NCBI RefSeq assembly: GCF_037176765.1
Contig: NC_090023.1
Location: 170,359,506 to 170,423,505 of the forward strand
DNA: 64,000 nucleotides
Direction: 5' to 3'
Origin: Anolis sagrei
Taxonomy: Eukaryota > Chordata > Lepidosauria > Squamata > Anolidae
Below the pieces are notes generated by a model. The model did not search any database. It was not told where the DNA came from and worked only from the letters and a program-made list of their open reading frames with translations. Positions 35,801-46,600 of the stretch are shown piece after piece. Each line of letters begins with the position of its first letter. Position 1 is the stretch's first letter. Both the position numbers and the translations under genes were made by a program.

Positions 35801-38800
35801 AACAGGACTGATTAATAACACTTAATCCCAATGCAGTACAACACAATCATTACACTATAATAATGGGGCCATACCTTCACTAACTCTTCCACTTCCTTAA
35901 TATCCTGAGTAAAAAAGAGAAAAAAATGAAAATAATGCATGAATTTTATCTTCTCATTTGAAGAAATGCTAGCAATTGGAAAAGGAACTATTTCAATTTA
36001 ACCTGTGGATGGGTGAAATAAAGGGGCAAATCCAAGATTATATGATCTTCGGCTTCTCTGGCAATCAATTCCCCACTCCGTGTTAGAAATGTGAGAGTGC
36101 AATTCGCATTTTCTGTTTTTAAATGAGAAAAAAATATAACTATAATGCAGGCTTCTAAAGTATTCACAGTATCAAACACAAAATTGGTAAATGTTATTTA
36201 CTCTTGTTATGGAATAGGATAGCAGCCGATGCAAGGGTGGCATGACCACAGAGAGGGAGCTCTTCAGTTGGGGTAAACCACCTCAGTCCAAAATGGGAGC
36301 CTAAGAAAAGAAATGATGAGAGCCAGTAACAACTACATTTAGGCTATAATATACTTCTTCAAAAAGAACAGAGAAGGTGAGTTTTCATACATTATATTAA
36401 GCTTGCTGACTTACACATGATTAAGCCATCAATATATTTTTTAAAGTTGCTGCATGATATAAAGTTGCATAATTCAGTTGTACTAAATGGAATGCTAAAG
36501 ATTATGTTCTTTGTCTGAAGCACAACCCTTACTGGCCAAGAGACATCAAGGCTGAAATTACACAAACTGAAGGAGCATTGGATCCAAGCCACTTCCAACC
36601 TCAGGATATGGGAAAGCACTCAGAATTACCACTCAGAATTTCCATTATATGATGTTTTTAGATTGTACTATTAGCATTGAATCCTTGATGTAACCCGGTC
36701 TAAGTCCCTCTACGTAGGTTGAGAAGATCGGGATATAAATGTTTTAAATAATAAATAATACCATCATTTGTGTATGTCATTATGACCACATGGTGGCTGG
36801 CTATGTCCCTGGGAAGCCCGGGTCTAAAGAGTAAGTGGCACTCAACTCCTTCAACATTTATCCATGTTCACCTCTTTTTTGTTGTTTGTTTTTGCTCTTT
36901 TGGTAGCAGATCTTAAGACAGAGCAGAACTACTAACAGGTCATTCAAATGGCAGATCAATGGCAGAAAGGATTTCTGCAAGAGAAAGGACTTATGATCTA
37001 TCTTAATTCTCTATAGCCACCACACTTTGAATCAGGGTTTTACTTTCAGTTAATAAATAGCCTATTTAAAGATGAGTTGACATACCTTTATTGAAAGGCT
37101 AATGCCAGCACTGTTTCTTCTCCAAAATAGAAAACAAAGGGTGACTTCACATAACACCTTTTCTATCCATCTTTCTATTCAATTTCCTTTTCACCATTTT
37201 CCTTCAATATTAATAAATAAAAACCACGATTTACCTGAAACCACCAGTGAAACAACATTTTTTTAAAAATTTATCAAAAGGGTCTTACTTTTGGCAAAAT
37301 CATCTGTCGGGTTCAATTTTCTGAGGAATGCAGTTACTGTAAGGTTCATTTCATTTGCAATTTTTTGGTGCCAGTTTTCTTCCAGTTCCTAATTGGGAAA
37401 AAGCATTTTATAGCAAATATAAGATGGTTCGTGCATGCTTTGAAATATTTTCCATCATGTGCATTTCATAAAGACCCCATGATTGGGACCTAAAGCTTAA
37501 GATGCTTCTGATTCTCATTTTTATCCAACATATCCACCAACCATGATCAGGTAAAGGTAAAGGTTTTCCCCTGACATTAAGTCCAGTCATGTCTGACTCT
37601 GGGGTGTGGTGCTCATCTCCATTTCTAAGCCGAAGAGCCGGCGTTGTCAATAGACACCTCTAGGGTCATGTGACCAGCATGACTGCATGGAGCGCCATTA
37701 CCTTCCCGCCAGAGCGGTACCTATTGATTTGCATGTTTTTGAACTGCTAGGTTGGCAGAAGCTAGGGCTGACAGTGGAAGCTCAAACCGCTCCCCGGAAT
37801 TGAACCTGCGATCTTTTGGTCAACAAGCTCAGCAGCTCAGCGCCTTAACCCACTGTACCACCGGGGACTACACGCATACCACACACACAAATCTTTTTCT
37901 GTTTTCCTAAGCAACCAGTTCATCTCTGAGTATATGTAAAAGCTGCCATGTGTATTGAGTGATCTAGAGCAGGGGTCCTCAAACTAAGGCCCGGGGGCCA
38001 GATGTGGCCCTCCAAGGTCATTTACCTGGCCCTCGCTCAGGGTCAACCTAAGTCTGAAAAGACTTGAAAGCACATAACAACAACAATTCTATCTAATCAG
38101 CCAAAAGCAGCCCACATTTCCCATTGAAATACTAATAAGTTTATATGTGTTTACATTGTTCCTCATTTTAATTATTGTATTGTTTTTAAGTGTTTTTTAC
38201 ACTACAAATAACATATGTGCAGAATGCATAGCGATTCATTCTTTTCTTTTTCTTTTTCAAATTATAATCCGGCCCACCAGCAGTTTGAGGGACTGTGACC
38301 TGGCCCTCTGTTTAAAAAGTTTGTGGACCCCTGATCTAAAAGATGAAAGACTTGTATGGGACAGGAAATGCGGTATTTCTCCATTATAAGTCAACTCTGA
38401 AAAGGGACACAGACTTGGTGCAGTAAACTGTAAAGAAAGGAGACAGCTATTGTGTGACGTACAGACCGCAGAAAGACTATGAGCAGTATTTTGGTGTGTG
38501 ATCCGAAGGAAGATACAAGTCCACTGGTGCCCCTCAAACCACTTTCTAAAGAGAATTTTTATTAGTTAATAACTTTTTAATTTCTGAAGAAACAGCACGT
38601 CATTGCACCATAACACCTAAACTGTCACTAGTTAAACAAAGTCATATTGAAATTAGCAGAAACTGCATCAATTCACCAACCAAAAATTAGGATATTGTTA
38701 AGCAATAGTCATGTTTAAGTTAAAGGCAAATGTCAAAAACTTACATCTTCAAGAAGACAAACAGCTGCAGGGTTGCCACGAAATGGCTGATCTGTAAATG

Positions 38801-38828
38801 TATCAATGGTGAAAATAGAAATCTGCAT
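27270..38828 (-). CDS. PBLD: PBLD, PhzF-family isomerase-like protein, copy 1 (nine coding exons)
   Basis: Exons in transcript order: 38745-38828, 37289-37388, 36202-36300, 36003-36112, 35875-35904, 33705-33793, 31832-32010, 29724-29786, 27270-27382 (stop TGA at 27270-27272). All introns are GT-AG, all phases agree, and the sum is 867 nt: 288 aa plus stop, the usual PBLD length. The start [20 protein letters not shown] aligns with the mammalian N-terminus. Family motifs present are '[10 protein letters not shown]', 'FGLRWFTP', '[11 protein letters not shown]' (His81), '[18 protein letters not shown]', '[15 protein letters not shown]' (Asp227) and '[12 protein letters not shown]'. PBLD is a cytosolic protein of the PhzF fold with two similar lobes; its substrate is unknown. 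Oddities: residue 46 is Val (codon 37335-37337), where the family has the catalytic Glu of NLSE; residue 232 is Phe instead of Ser in TGSAH. The identity is secure; activity is doubtful. Confidence 0.95.
27461..27935 (+). mobile_element. CR1 LINE 3' fragment in the last PBLD intron
   Basis: It begins at 'agaggagggcgactaaaatg' and continues through the C-terminal CR1 coding to the octamer end CTATGATTCTAT (27906-27935). It lies about 80 bp from the final exon, antisense to PBLD. Confidence 0.9.
28379..29190 (+). repeat. TACTAGCTG-family repeat, near full length
   Basis: It begins TACTAGCTGTCCCCTGCCA at 28383 and ends in 'acatttatatatagagag'. It contains a G-run (10 G, 28570-28579), where copy 2 has 11. 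Position 28596 is A, where copy 2 has G (45014). Confidence 0.75.
29195..29360 (+). repeat. L2-type 3' tail with GAT/ATT repeats
   Basis: 'gtaagccgccccgagtccccg', then 'ggcggggtataaataaag' and a run of GATGAT/ATT triplets. Confidence 0.75.
30610..30951 (+). mobile_element. hAT miniature element
   Basis: CAGGGGTCCTCAAACT to AGTTTGAGGACCCCTG, with target duplication CCTTATAT/CTTTATAT (one mismatch). Confidence 0.88.
31010..31350 (+). mobile_element. Penelope-like element fragment
   Basis: The inverted counterpart of 3868-4235, from 'ttaaaaaaaaccctctaaaatta' through 'ggccatatagcccgaaaaaaacct'. It lies between two hAT elements in PBLD intron 7. Confidence 0.45.
31376..31738 (+). mobile_element. 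hAT miniature element
   Basis: It starts CAGGGGTCCTCAAA and ends TTTGCGGACCCCTG. The target duplication is ATCTAGAA/GTCTAGAA. It ends 93 bp before PBLD exon 7. Confidence 0.88.
32822..33000 (-). repeat. (AAT)n and L2-type 3' tail
   Basis: The AAT run at 32824-32861 is followed by an inverted, decayed L2 tail. Copy 2 has two fewer triplets here (49242-49273). Confidence 0.65.
33925..34595 (+). mobile_element. L2-clade LINE, 3' portion
   Basis: The plus frame reads '[20 protein letters not shown]', '[20 protein letters not shown]' and '[10 protein letters not shown]'. It ends 'gtaaaccgctccgagcc' and AAATAAATAAA. It lies in PBLD intron 5, opposite in strand to the gene. Confidence 0.82.
34664..35148 (+). 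mobile_element. hAT miniature element, second family
   Basis: The termini are CAGGGATGGGGAATCT and GATGTTCCCCAACCCTG. The target duplication is CTCTAAGG/CTCTAAGT (7 of 8). The interior codes for nothing recognisable. Confidence 0.8.
36680..36765 (+). repeat. Short L2-type 3' tail
   Basis: 'taacccggtctaagtccct' to 'gggatataaatgttttaaataat', in PBLD intron 2. Confidence 0.5.
37553..37868 (-). mobile_element. tRNA-derived SINE, full length
   Basis: On the minus strand the head carries pol III boxes (a decayed B box near 37790-37805). The body has the 'gcggtacctattgat' complement. The tail is TAAAGG repeats at 37553-37563. It lies in PBLD intron 1 (coding numbering). Confidence 0.8.
37970..38333 (+). 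mobile_element. hAT miniature element
   Basis: CAGGGGTCCTCAAACT to AGTTTGTGGACCCCTG. The decayed target duplication is ATCTAGAG/ATCTAAAA. Confidence 0.87.
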
Positions 38829-39232
38829 TTTCCCTCTTTGGAGTTTTGCTTGTTTTCAGAAGGTTCTCTTGCAAAATGGTAACTCTTCTTTCCAACTGTT
38901 GTACAAATGTCTTAGTTAATATTAAACCCAGGGAAGAAAAAGAGACAATACCCTTAATCTATATTTATCTTCTGTGTAAAGACAACCCCCTCATTAAATT
39001 CTACTAAGAAAACCCTACGGCAAGGTCACCACAAGAACTATGAACACCCAAGAACCGCAGTGCAAAACACCATTAGTAAAGACGTATTTTTATGTATTGT
39101 AATCGTGTTCTCAAGGTTTTATGTCTTGTTAATTATGTTATTAGTATAATTATGCTTACTCGATTATTCATACTCTGTTTTTCATTTTGATGTTAATTTC
39201 TCTTTTGTCATAAATTCGTGGTTATTAAAGTA

Positions 39233-39535
39233 AAGGTTTCCCCTGACATTAAGTCTAGTTGTGTCCAACTCTGGAGAGTAGTGCTCATCTCCATGTCTAA
39301 GCTGAAGAGCCGGCGTTGTCCGTAAACACCTCCTAGGTCATGGGGCCAGCATGGCTGCATGGAGCACCATTACCTTCCTGCCAAAACGGTACCTATTGAT
39401 CTACTCACATTTGCATGTTTTCAAACTGGGCCTAACAGCGGGAGCTCACCCTGCTCTCTGGATTCGAACTGCTGACCTTTCGGTCAGCAAGTTTAGCAAC
39501 TCAGTGGTTTAACCCGCTGCGCCACGAGGGAGCCA
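39233..39535 (-). mobile_element. tRNA-derived SINE, full length
   Basis: Same family as 37553-37868. The tRNA-like head complement 'ttcgaactgctgacc' and 'cgctgcgccacgaggg' lies at the right end; the TAAAGG tail is at the left. It lies in the 5' intron of PBLD. Confidence 0.82.
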
Positions 39536-39599
39536 TGGTTATTACCTTGTATAGTTTTATTTTGAGATGCTTGTATTTGTGTAGGACATTGTATCTTTG

Positions 39600-40110
39600 C
39601 CTTTTTTGTGTGTATAAACTGCCCTGAGAGGCGATATATAAATAAAGTTTTATTTTATTATATTATAGAAATTTGCCAATATAGTTTTGTGGCTGTGAGA
39701 ATTACAATACAAAAGTCTTGGAATGGGAAAAAAGAAGTACTCATTAAGGACTGGAGAAGAAAATTAGTCGAGTATATCCAAATGGCCAAGCTCTCCAATA
39801 ACATAAGGGGAAGAAACAATGAAGAATTACTTAGAAAATTGAGACTTGTTTTTGGGTACTTAAAAAGAAAATAGATTTTGAAATAGCTGCATAAGGAATA
39901 TATTAATGTAATGATAAGGATAGAGTTTGGTTTAATAATCGTTCCATATGGTGTGGTGGCGGAAGTCATGGATAGTGGTTTATGGGTGAGAAGGGAGAGG
40001 TGGTAGGACTGGGGAAATAGCATGTGTATCTTGATTGTTAAATTTTTAAGATTGTATGTTTTTTTCTTCTTCATATAACAGAATACAAATTTACACAAAA
40101 AAGACACCAT
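39600..40110 (+). mobile_element. L2-type tail followed by an L1-like 3' fragment
   Basis: An L2-type end (39610-39655) precedes a short plus frame, 'LIKDWRRKLVEYIQMAKLSN' to 'FGYLKRK' and stop, resembling the C-terminus of L1 ORF2. The L1 assignment is from pattern memory only. Confidence 0.4.
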
Positions 40111-40329
40111 AGTAGATCCATACTCCCCTTTGCAGTTGTAAACTTTCAGAATTTGGACTCTTGACTATGAGAGTCCTTAATATAATGACTTATAGTTATA
40201 ATAATATAGCACAATATAATATGTAATAATATAATTGTGTATTATATATTACATATAATATTACTGGTAATACTGCAGTAAAGTGTGGGTTTGTTTTAGG
40301 GATTTGAGGGTTGGTTATTTTTGTCTTTG

Positions 40330-40440
40330 TTCAGCTTCTCACTGCATTGAATGTTTGCCAATATCTGTTGTAAAACACCCTGAGTCCCCTTGGGGAGAAA
40401 GGGCAGGATATAAAGTTATTATTGTTGCTGTTGTTACAGT
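40330..40440 (+). repeat. L2-type 3' tail
   Basis: 'gttgtaaaacaccctgagtc', then 'gggcaggatataaag' and ATT/GTT triplets. Confidence 0.65.
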
Positions 40441-40824
40441 GACATGTTACAATTAAACATATTTTATTGGTTGAACTCATCCTATTCAGTCCTGGGACAC
40501 TGAAAACTGCATCCCTGTTTAGGCCTTTCCAGGGGTCTGAGGACCTCCTCCGTGTAGCACACAGATTGCTGGCTACATGCTACTGACTGGGAAGATGTGA
40601 TGAAGTGACTCAAAGCTTGAGGTGAAAGTCCAGAAAACCCACAAAAGGTGAGCCCAGCCTCCTTCCCATCCCAGCCAGCGATACTGGTTGTTCAGAATTG
40701 CCAAACATTAAATTAACTGAGCAGAGTTACGTGACCTTGTATATAGCATTTCCTCCGCCAATTTATTTCAACTTGGTCATATAAGGCCAGATAGGCATCT
40801 ACTTCAATAGAAGTAATAGAAGTT

Positions 40825-41945
40825 CCTTGAGAAGTCTGACTTGGCCACAATGGTCCACGCTCTTGTTACATCCCGTATAGACTACTGCAACGCATTCTAC
40901 ATAGGGCTGCCTTTGAAGACTTCAACTAGTCCAACGGTCAGGCAGCCAGGTGTGACATACAGGGAACATACAACTCCTTTGTTACGCCAACTCTACTGGC
41001 TGCCAATCAGCTTCCGAGCACAATGCAAAGTGCTGGCTTTAACCTTTAGAGCCCTAAATGGTTCTGGCCCAGACTACCTGTCCCAACGTATCTCATCCCA
41101 CGAGCCATCACGAAGTTTCCGAGCACAATTCAAAGTGCTGGCTTTAACCTTTAGAGCCCTAAATGGTTCTGGCCCAGACTACCTGTCCCAACGTATCTCA
41201 TCCCACGAGCCATCACGAAGTTTCCGAGCACAATTCAAAGTGCTGGTGTTGACCTATAAATCCCTAAAAGACTCCGGCCCAGTTTACCTGTTCGAACGGA
41301 TTCTCCCCTATGAATCATCAAGGTTGTTAAGATCTTCTGGAGGGGCCCTGCTCTCGGTCCCACCACCCTCGCAATCGCATCTGGTGGGGACGAGGGACAG
41401 AGCCTTCTCGGTGGTGGCCCCTCGGCTCTGGAACTCTCTCCCATTGGAGATTAGAACTGCCCCTTTCCTCCTGACCTGGTGAAAACCTGGCTCTGGGCTC
41501 TGGAATCTGGCATTTGATGAGTGAGGCAATAACTCTTGACCACACGGATGGATGGAGATGAATAGTGATTTTATGCTAACGATTTGGCCTTATATAATTA
41601 TACGATAGTACTTTAATGTATTATTGGATGTGATGTTTTAAACTATTTTAAACTATTGTGTATGAATTCCTTTGTTGTAAACCGGCCTGAGTCCCTTGCT
41701 GGAGGTGAGAAGACCGGTATATAAAAGTTCTAAATAAATAAATAAATCATAAGATCTTCAAGAGAGGTCCTGCTCTCAATCCCATCATTATAGCAAACAC
41801 AGTTGGTGGGGACGAGAGACAGGGCCTTCTCGGCAGTGGCCCCCCGCGTCTGTGGAACTCTCTCCCCAGGGACATCAGGTTGGCCACCTCCCTCCTGTCC
41901 TTTAGAAGACAAGTGAAGACTTGGCTCTGGGACCAGGTGTTTAAT
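40825..41945 (+). mobile_element. L2-clade LINE 3' portions, with 105-bp tandem duplication
   Basis: A 213-aa frame (40841-41482) reads 'VHALVTSRIDYCNAFYIGLP', then the module 'FRAQ.KVLALTFRALNGSGP' twice (41011-41115, 41116-41220) before a diverged third module at 41221. It then runs to 'AFSVVAPRLWNSLPLEIR'. The 3' tail is at 41670-41735. A second L2 fragment follows (41750-41940, 'RDRAFSAVAP' region). No RT core is present. Confidence 0.82.
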
Positions 41946-42044
41946 TAATCGAATAGCGGCAACTGGAAAAAAGACAGGATATTTACGACATTGAATCTGC
42001 GTAGACTTGGATTTGGTTTTACCTGCATGTATAATCTACTGTCT

Positions 42045-42716
42045 AATAATGAGACATGCCGCATTATTACGGGGTGTCTGTGCCCTACACCTCTGGAGAA
42101 ATTACACTGCTTAGCCGGTATTGCACCACCTGACATCCGCCGGGAAGTAGCAGCCAATAGTGAAAGGACCAAGGCAGTGACATCTCCAGCTCATCCCTTG
42201 TTTGGCAGCCAGCACGTCAACGACTTAAATCAAGAAACAGTTTTCTTAGATCTACAGAGACACTCGCTGGAACACCTCAGCAAGCGAGAGTCCAAAAGTG
42301 GCAAGCTCAAACCCAGCACCTCAATCTATGGGTGATACCAGATGAGAGACTCCCTCCTGGGCACACAGAAGATTGGGTGACTTGGAAGGCGCTGAACAGA
42401 CTGCGCTCTGGCACCACAAGATGCAGAGCCAACCTTCAAAAATAGGGCTACAAAGTGGAATCCACGACATGCGAGTGTGGAGAAGAGCAAACCACAGACC
42501 ACCTGCTGCAATGCATCCTGAGCCCTGCTACATGCACAATGGAGGACCTCCTTGCGGCAACACCAGAGGCACTCCAAGTGGCCACATACTGGTCAAAGGA
42601 CATTTAATCTACTACCAAGTTTGCAAAATTTGTGGGTTTTTTATCTGTTTGTTTTGTTCTGTTAGAAATATAATACAATGGTATGGTTGCTGATGACACG
42701 ATAAATAAATAAATCT
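42045..42716 (+). mobile_element. Jockey/I-group LINE, 3' portion
   Basis: It encodes 'NETCRIITGCLCPTPLEKLH' and 'APPDIRREVAANSERTK', then a decayed Cys-rich tail. It ends 'gatgacacgataaataaat'. It lies in the long 5' intron of PBLD, 240 bp from the CpG island. Confidence 0.65.
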
Positions 42717-42954
42717 ACTGTCGAATGAATCTGTGTAATGTGTTTTAATGATTTTTAATGTTTTAATGGTTTTTAATGCTTTAATTTTACTTTGAATTGA
42801 CAGCATCATATGGTGCTTGTGTGAGGCCGCCCTGGTGAAAAGGAAAGGGCCTGAGGCTGTTAGGAATGGTGGGAATGGAAGCCCAAAACACCTGAAGGGC
42901 CCAAGTTTACCCATGCCTGCACTGGAGGGAAGAAACAACCACAAAACCTCAAAG

Positions 42955-43125
42955 AATCCCAGCGCGCCGCCATCTTACACTCTTTCTCTTTCGCGAACCT
43001 TGCCCCCGCCGCTCTGCGCGTGCGCAAACGCCGCAGACTGCTTCCACTCACCGCGAGCAAAGATCCCGTTGCAGTGTTCTCGCGAGAAGCGGCCCGACCA
43101 TCTTTCCCGCTTCAGGAAGGTTCAG
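42955..43125 (-). promoter_or_regulatory. PBLD: CpG-rich PBLD promoter and noncoding exon 1, copy 1
   Basis: A CpG-dense island in an AT-rich locus. It contains GCCGCCATCTT (YY1-type, 42966-42976), TGCGCGTGCGCA (NRF1-type, 43015-43026) and TCTCGCGAGA (43078-43087, the Kaiso/CGCG palindrome). On the minus strand a strong donor GCG|GTGAGT lies at the 43052/43051 border, so a noncoding first exon probably runs from about 43110 to 43052. It would splice to an acceptor near 38895 (TATTAAC branch site, ACAACAG). In mammals PBLD and HNRNPH3 are head-to-head, so this may be bidirectional. TSS position is inferred. Confidence 0.75.
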
Positions 43126-43686
43126 TATCCCACAGAAGTTTGTGCTGAAGTGGGACTGAAAGACTGAAAATGCCAAAGCAATCCAAGGAACGAATACTGT
43201 TGCACGTATAACGTGATACTGTTGAAACCAATGGGACAGAAGTCTCGCAGGCCCCTTCCATGCTCAGCATCTGATCCCGGATTGTCTGGCAGTGTAGACT
43301 CACCATGTACTCATGAGTAGCAGGCATGTTGCTGGATCTGCAACATAGCAACCCAAAAGCACTGACATTACATGCAATACATATTTCTAAATCCTGCAGA
43401 CATCAAGTTCACTTAGGCATAAGGCTCCAACATGATTCCTATATTTTCACTATTAAAAAAAATCATCTTTGTAATTTAACTCTACTTATAGTCACAACAG
43501 TATTTACTATGATACTGATTATATACTGATGGTTAACTATCTCACTGATTACAGTGCAATCAATGCTTCTAAACTATGAATATTATGCCTTTGAAATTAA
43601 GTAGTCACGTTTTGCCAATTAAGACGTGCATCCGCATCAGCAGCATTGGGAACGATCTGATGGCTGGAAAGTGTATCTGGTTTTCT

Positions 43687-46600
43687 TCAAATGGTCAGAA
43701 CACCTTTTAACACAATGCTTGATTGGCCACCAAGGTCTACTCTTCCATCCTGCCGAAGTGAAATCTTCAGCCTTCCTCCACGAGCAGAACACTGAAATGC
43801 TGAACAAAGAGATGAAGAAAGGTTGAATTTGTACATGGTTGTGTCACTCAAAGCTAGCCAAATAACAACATCTACTTCTCAAGATCCAGAGGAGGGCGAC
43901 TAAAATGATCAAGGGTATGGAGAACAAGCCCTATGAGGAGTGGCTTAAAGAGCTGGGCATGTTTAGCCTGAAGAAGAGAAGGCTGAGAGGAGACATGAAA
44001 AAAATGTATAAATACATGAGAGAAAGGCATTGGGAGGAGGGAGCAAGCTTGTTTTCTGCTTCCCTGGAGACTAGGACATGAAACAATGGCTTCAAACTAC
44101 AAGAAAGGAGATTCCATCTGAACATGAGGAAGAACTTCCTGACTGTGAGAGCCGTTCAGCAGTGGAACTCTCTGCCCTGGAGTGTGGTGGAGGCACCTTC
44201 TTTGGAAGCTTTTAAGCAGAGGCTGGATGGCCATCTGTCAGGGGTGCTTTGAATGCAATATTCCTGCTTCTTGGCAGGGGGTTGGACTGGATGGCCCATG
44301 AGGTCTCTTCCAACTCTACAATTCTATGATTCTATAATTCTATGATTCTATCCAGATCCAGACTGAATTATATTTAGTATACCGATTTATTTTATTGAAT
44401 TTGATATGTGTATGTGCATTTAATTTCTTCGGTATGATTATATTTGTATCCAATCCATTGTTTCTCATAAAGTACTTGTTTAGCTCCAACCTTAAAGGAA
44501 AATGAATTTTAAGATATCTTTATCTTAATTTGCTAGTAGTTGCATCTTCCAAGATTGGTTGAGACAAAAGACACGCCTTATTTCAAAGTATTCATATATT
44601 TTATAAAACTTACAGGACATTTCCTAAAAATAAAGTTTGTGCAAAACAGATAAAATTGATACGTAACTGAAAAATATGAACACACTTTAGTACATGAGAC
44701 AAGTTAAATCATTTTATGTACATGTGGTCCACTCGCTGCTGTTATGTTTGGTTTACAGCTTTTTTCTCTTTATGTTTTGTGTATATTGTTTATATGTTTA
44801 CTAGCTGTCCCCTGCCATGCATTGCTGTGGCCCAGTCTGGTGATCTGGAAAATAAAGTAATGAGAAAGTGTTGGTTTCTAATATATGTAATGTCTTTATG
44901 CTTGTGGATAAACAGTATTTCTTGCCCTGGTGAAAGGAGTTGGACTGGATGGCCTTAAGGCAGCATTTCCCAACCTGGGAAGACCCGGGGGGGGGGGTCA
45001 CCAGGGGGTGTCAGAAGGGTCACCAAAGACCACCAGAAAACACAGTATTTTCTGTTGGTCATGATGGTTCTGTGTGGGAAGTTTGCCCCAATTCTGTCAT
45101 TGGTGGGGTTCAGATTGCTCCTTGATTGTAGGTGAACTATAAATCCCAGTAACTACAACTCCCAAATGTCAAGGTGTATTTCCCCCAAACTCCATCTGTG
45201 TTTATATTTGGGCATATTGAGTATTCGTGCCAAGTTTGGTCCAGATCCATCATTGTTTGAGTCCACAGTGCCCTCTAGATGTAAGTGGACTACAACTCCA
45301 AAACTTAAGGTCAATGCCCACCAAAACCTTCTAGTGTTTTCTCTTGGTCAGGGGAGTCCTGTGTGCCAAGTTTGGTTCAATTCCATCAGTGGTGGAGTTC
45401 AGAATGCTCTTTGATTATAGGTGAACTATAAATCCCAGCAACTACAACTCCCAAATGACAAAATCATAATTTTTTGAGTAATGTACACTCCTTGTGTTGT
45501 GAGATGTTTTGTTGCTAAATTTGATGTGATTTCGTTCATTGGTTCTTTTGTTTTTAAGGTACTCATTATGCACAGAACATTTATATATAGAGAGATGTTT
45601 TATACTTTAATGCTATGTTGTTTATTTTATTGCAATTTGTATCTTATTTTATTGTAATCTGTTGTTCGGGCTTGGCCTCGTGTAAGCCGCCCCGAGTCCC
45701 CGTTGGGGGAGATGGTGGCGGGGTATAAATAAAGATGATGATGACGATGACGATGATGATGATTATTATTATTATTAATATGTACATTAGATGTGTTATA
45801 AACTCAATTAAATTCCAGTGTGGGGAAAAAATACGAAGGGTTGTGATTTATGAAATGACAAGAGTAGAATGCTCAATTTGGAGGAACTACATGAAAAAGT
45901 GGTTGCGATTTTCACATCCTTATAGGGACAGAAGGCACTCATGTATCCATGGGCCTCTTTTAACTATGCAGCACTATGGCCTGGGACTGTTAGATATTTT
46001 TGTAGTTCTGGTTTTTCAGGTTTAGCCTGAAGTAGGAGGTCTGGAGATTTTTTTAAAAAAAAAATGGTTGTACCCAAGCTGTTCTGGAAACCTTTTAGAT
46101 CAAAGGAGTAGAATAAAAATGCTACAAACAGGAATTCTTACCACACATTTCCTTTTTCCCCAGTTGCTCTGACCAGTAACTACTTAAAACAGTGTGGGCA
46201 AATCCTTAAAAGGAAATGGAAAGAAGGTAAGATTACAGAAGCAGTAACAGCAACACTAAGTATTTATGTAGCAAGTGTTTAAAACTCATCACATGCTTCA
46301 TTTCAGAAATTACCTAAAACTTACAGGACATTTCCTAAAAATAACGTTTGTGCAAAACAGATAAAATTGACATGTAACTGAAAAATATGGACACAAGCAC
46401 ACTTTAGTACACAAGACAAGTTAAATCATTTTATGTACATGCTTTTATGTAAATGCAAGCAAGATCTTATAGCAAAGTGGGTATGAACGAAGAAACAAAA
46501 AGCACTGTGAAGGTCTCTCAGGGGCGCTCTATGTGTCCATGGGATCCTGATGTAGTTCTAACTGGCTGTCAACTCTCTATCAAGGTTCTATCATTGAGGG

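Larger units (their letters stand above)
26882..43298. repeat. Segmental duplication unit 1 (16,417 bp)
   Basis: Sequence from here is repeated head-to-tail at 43299-59710. Corresponding landmarks are offset by 16417, then 16418 (after one extra G in copy 2), then 16412 (after loss of two AAT triplets). The unit starts at CTCA (26882-26885), the 4-bp motif that recurs at the inter-unit junction (43299-43302) and at the right edge (59711-59714). It contains an entire PBLD gene, its promoter and all transposons listed within; these are shared by both units and therefore predate the duplication. Confidence 0.97.
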
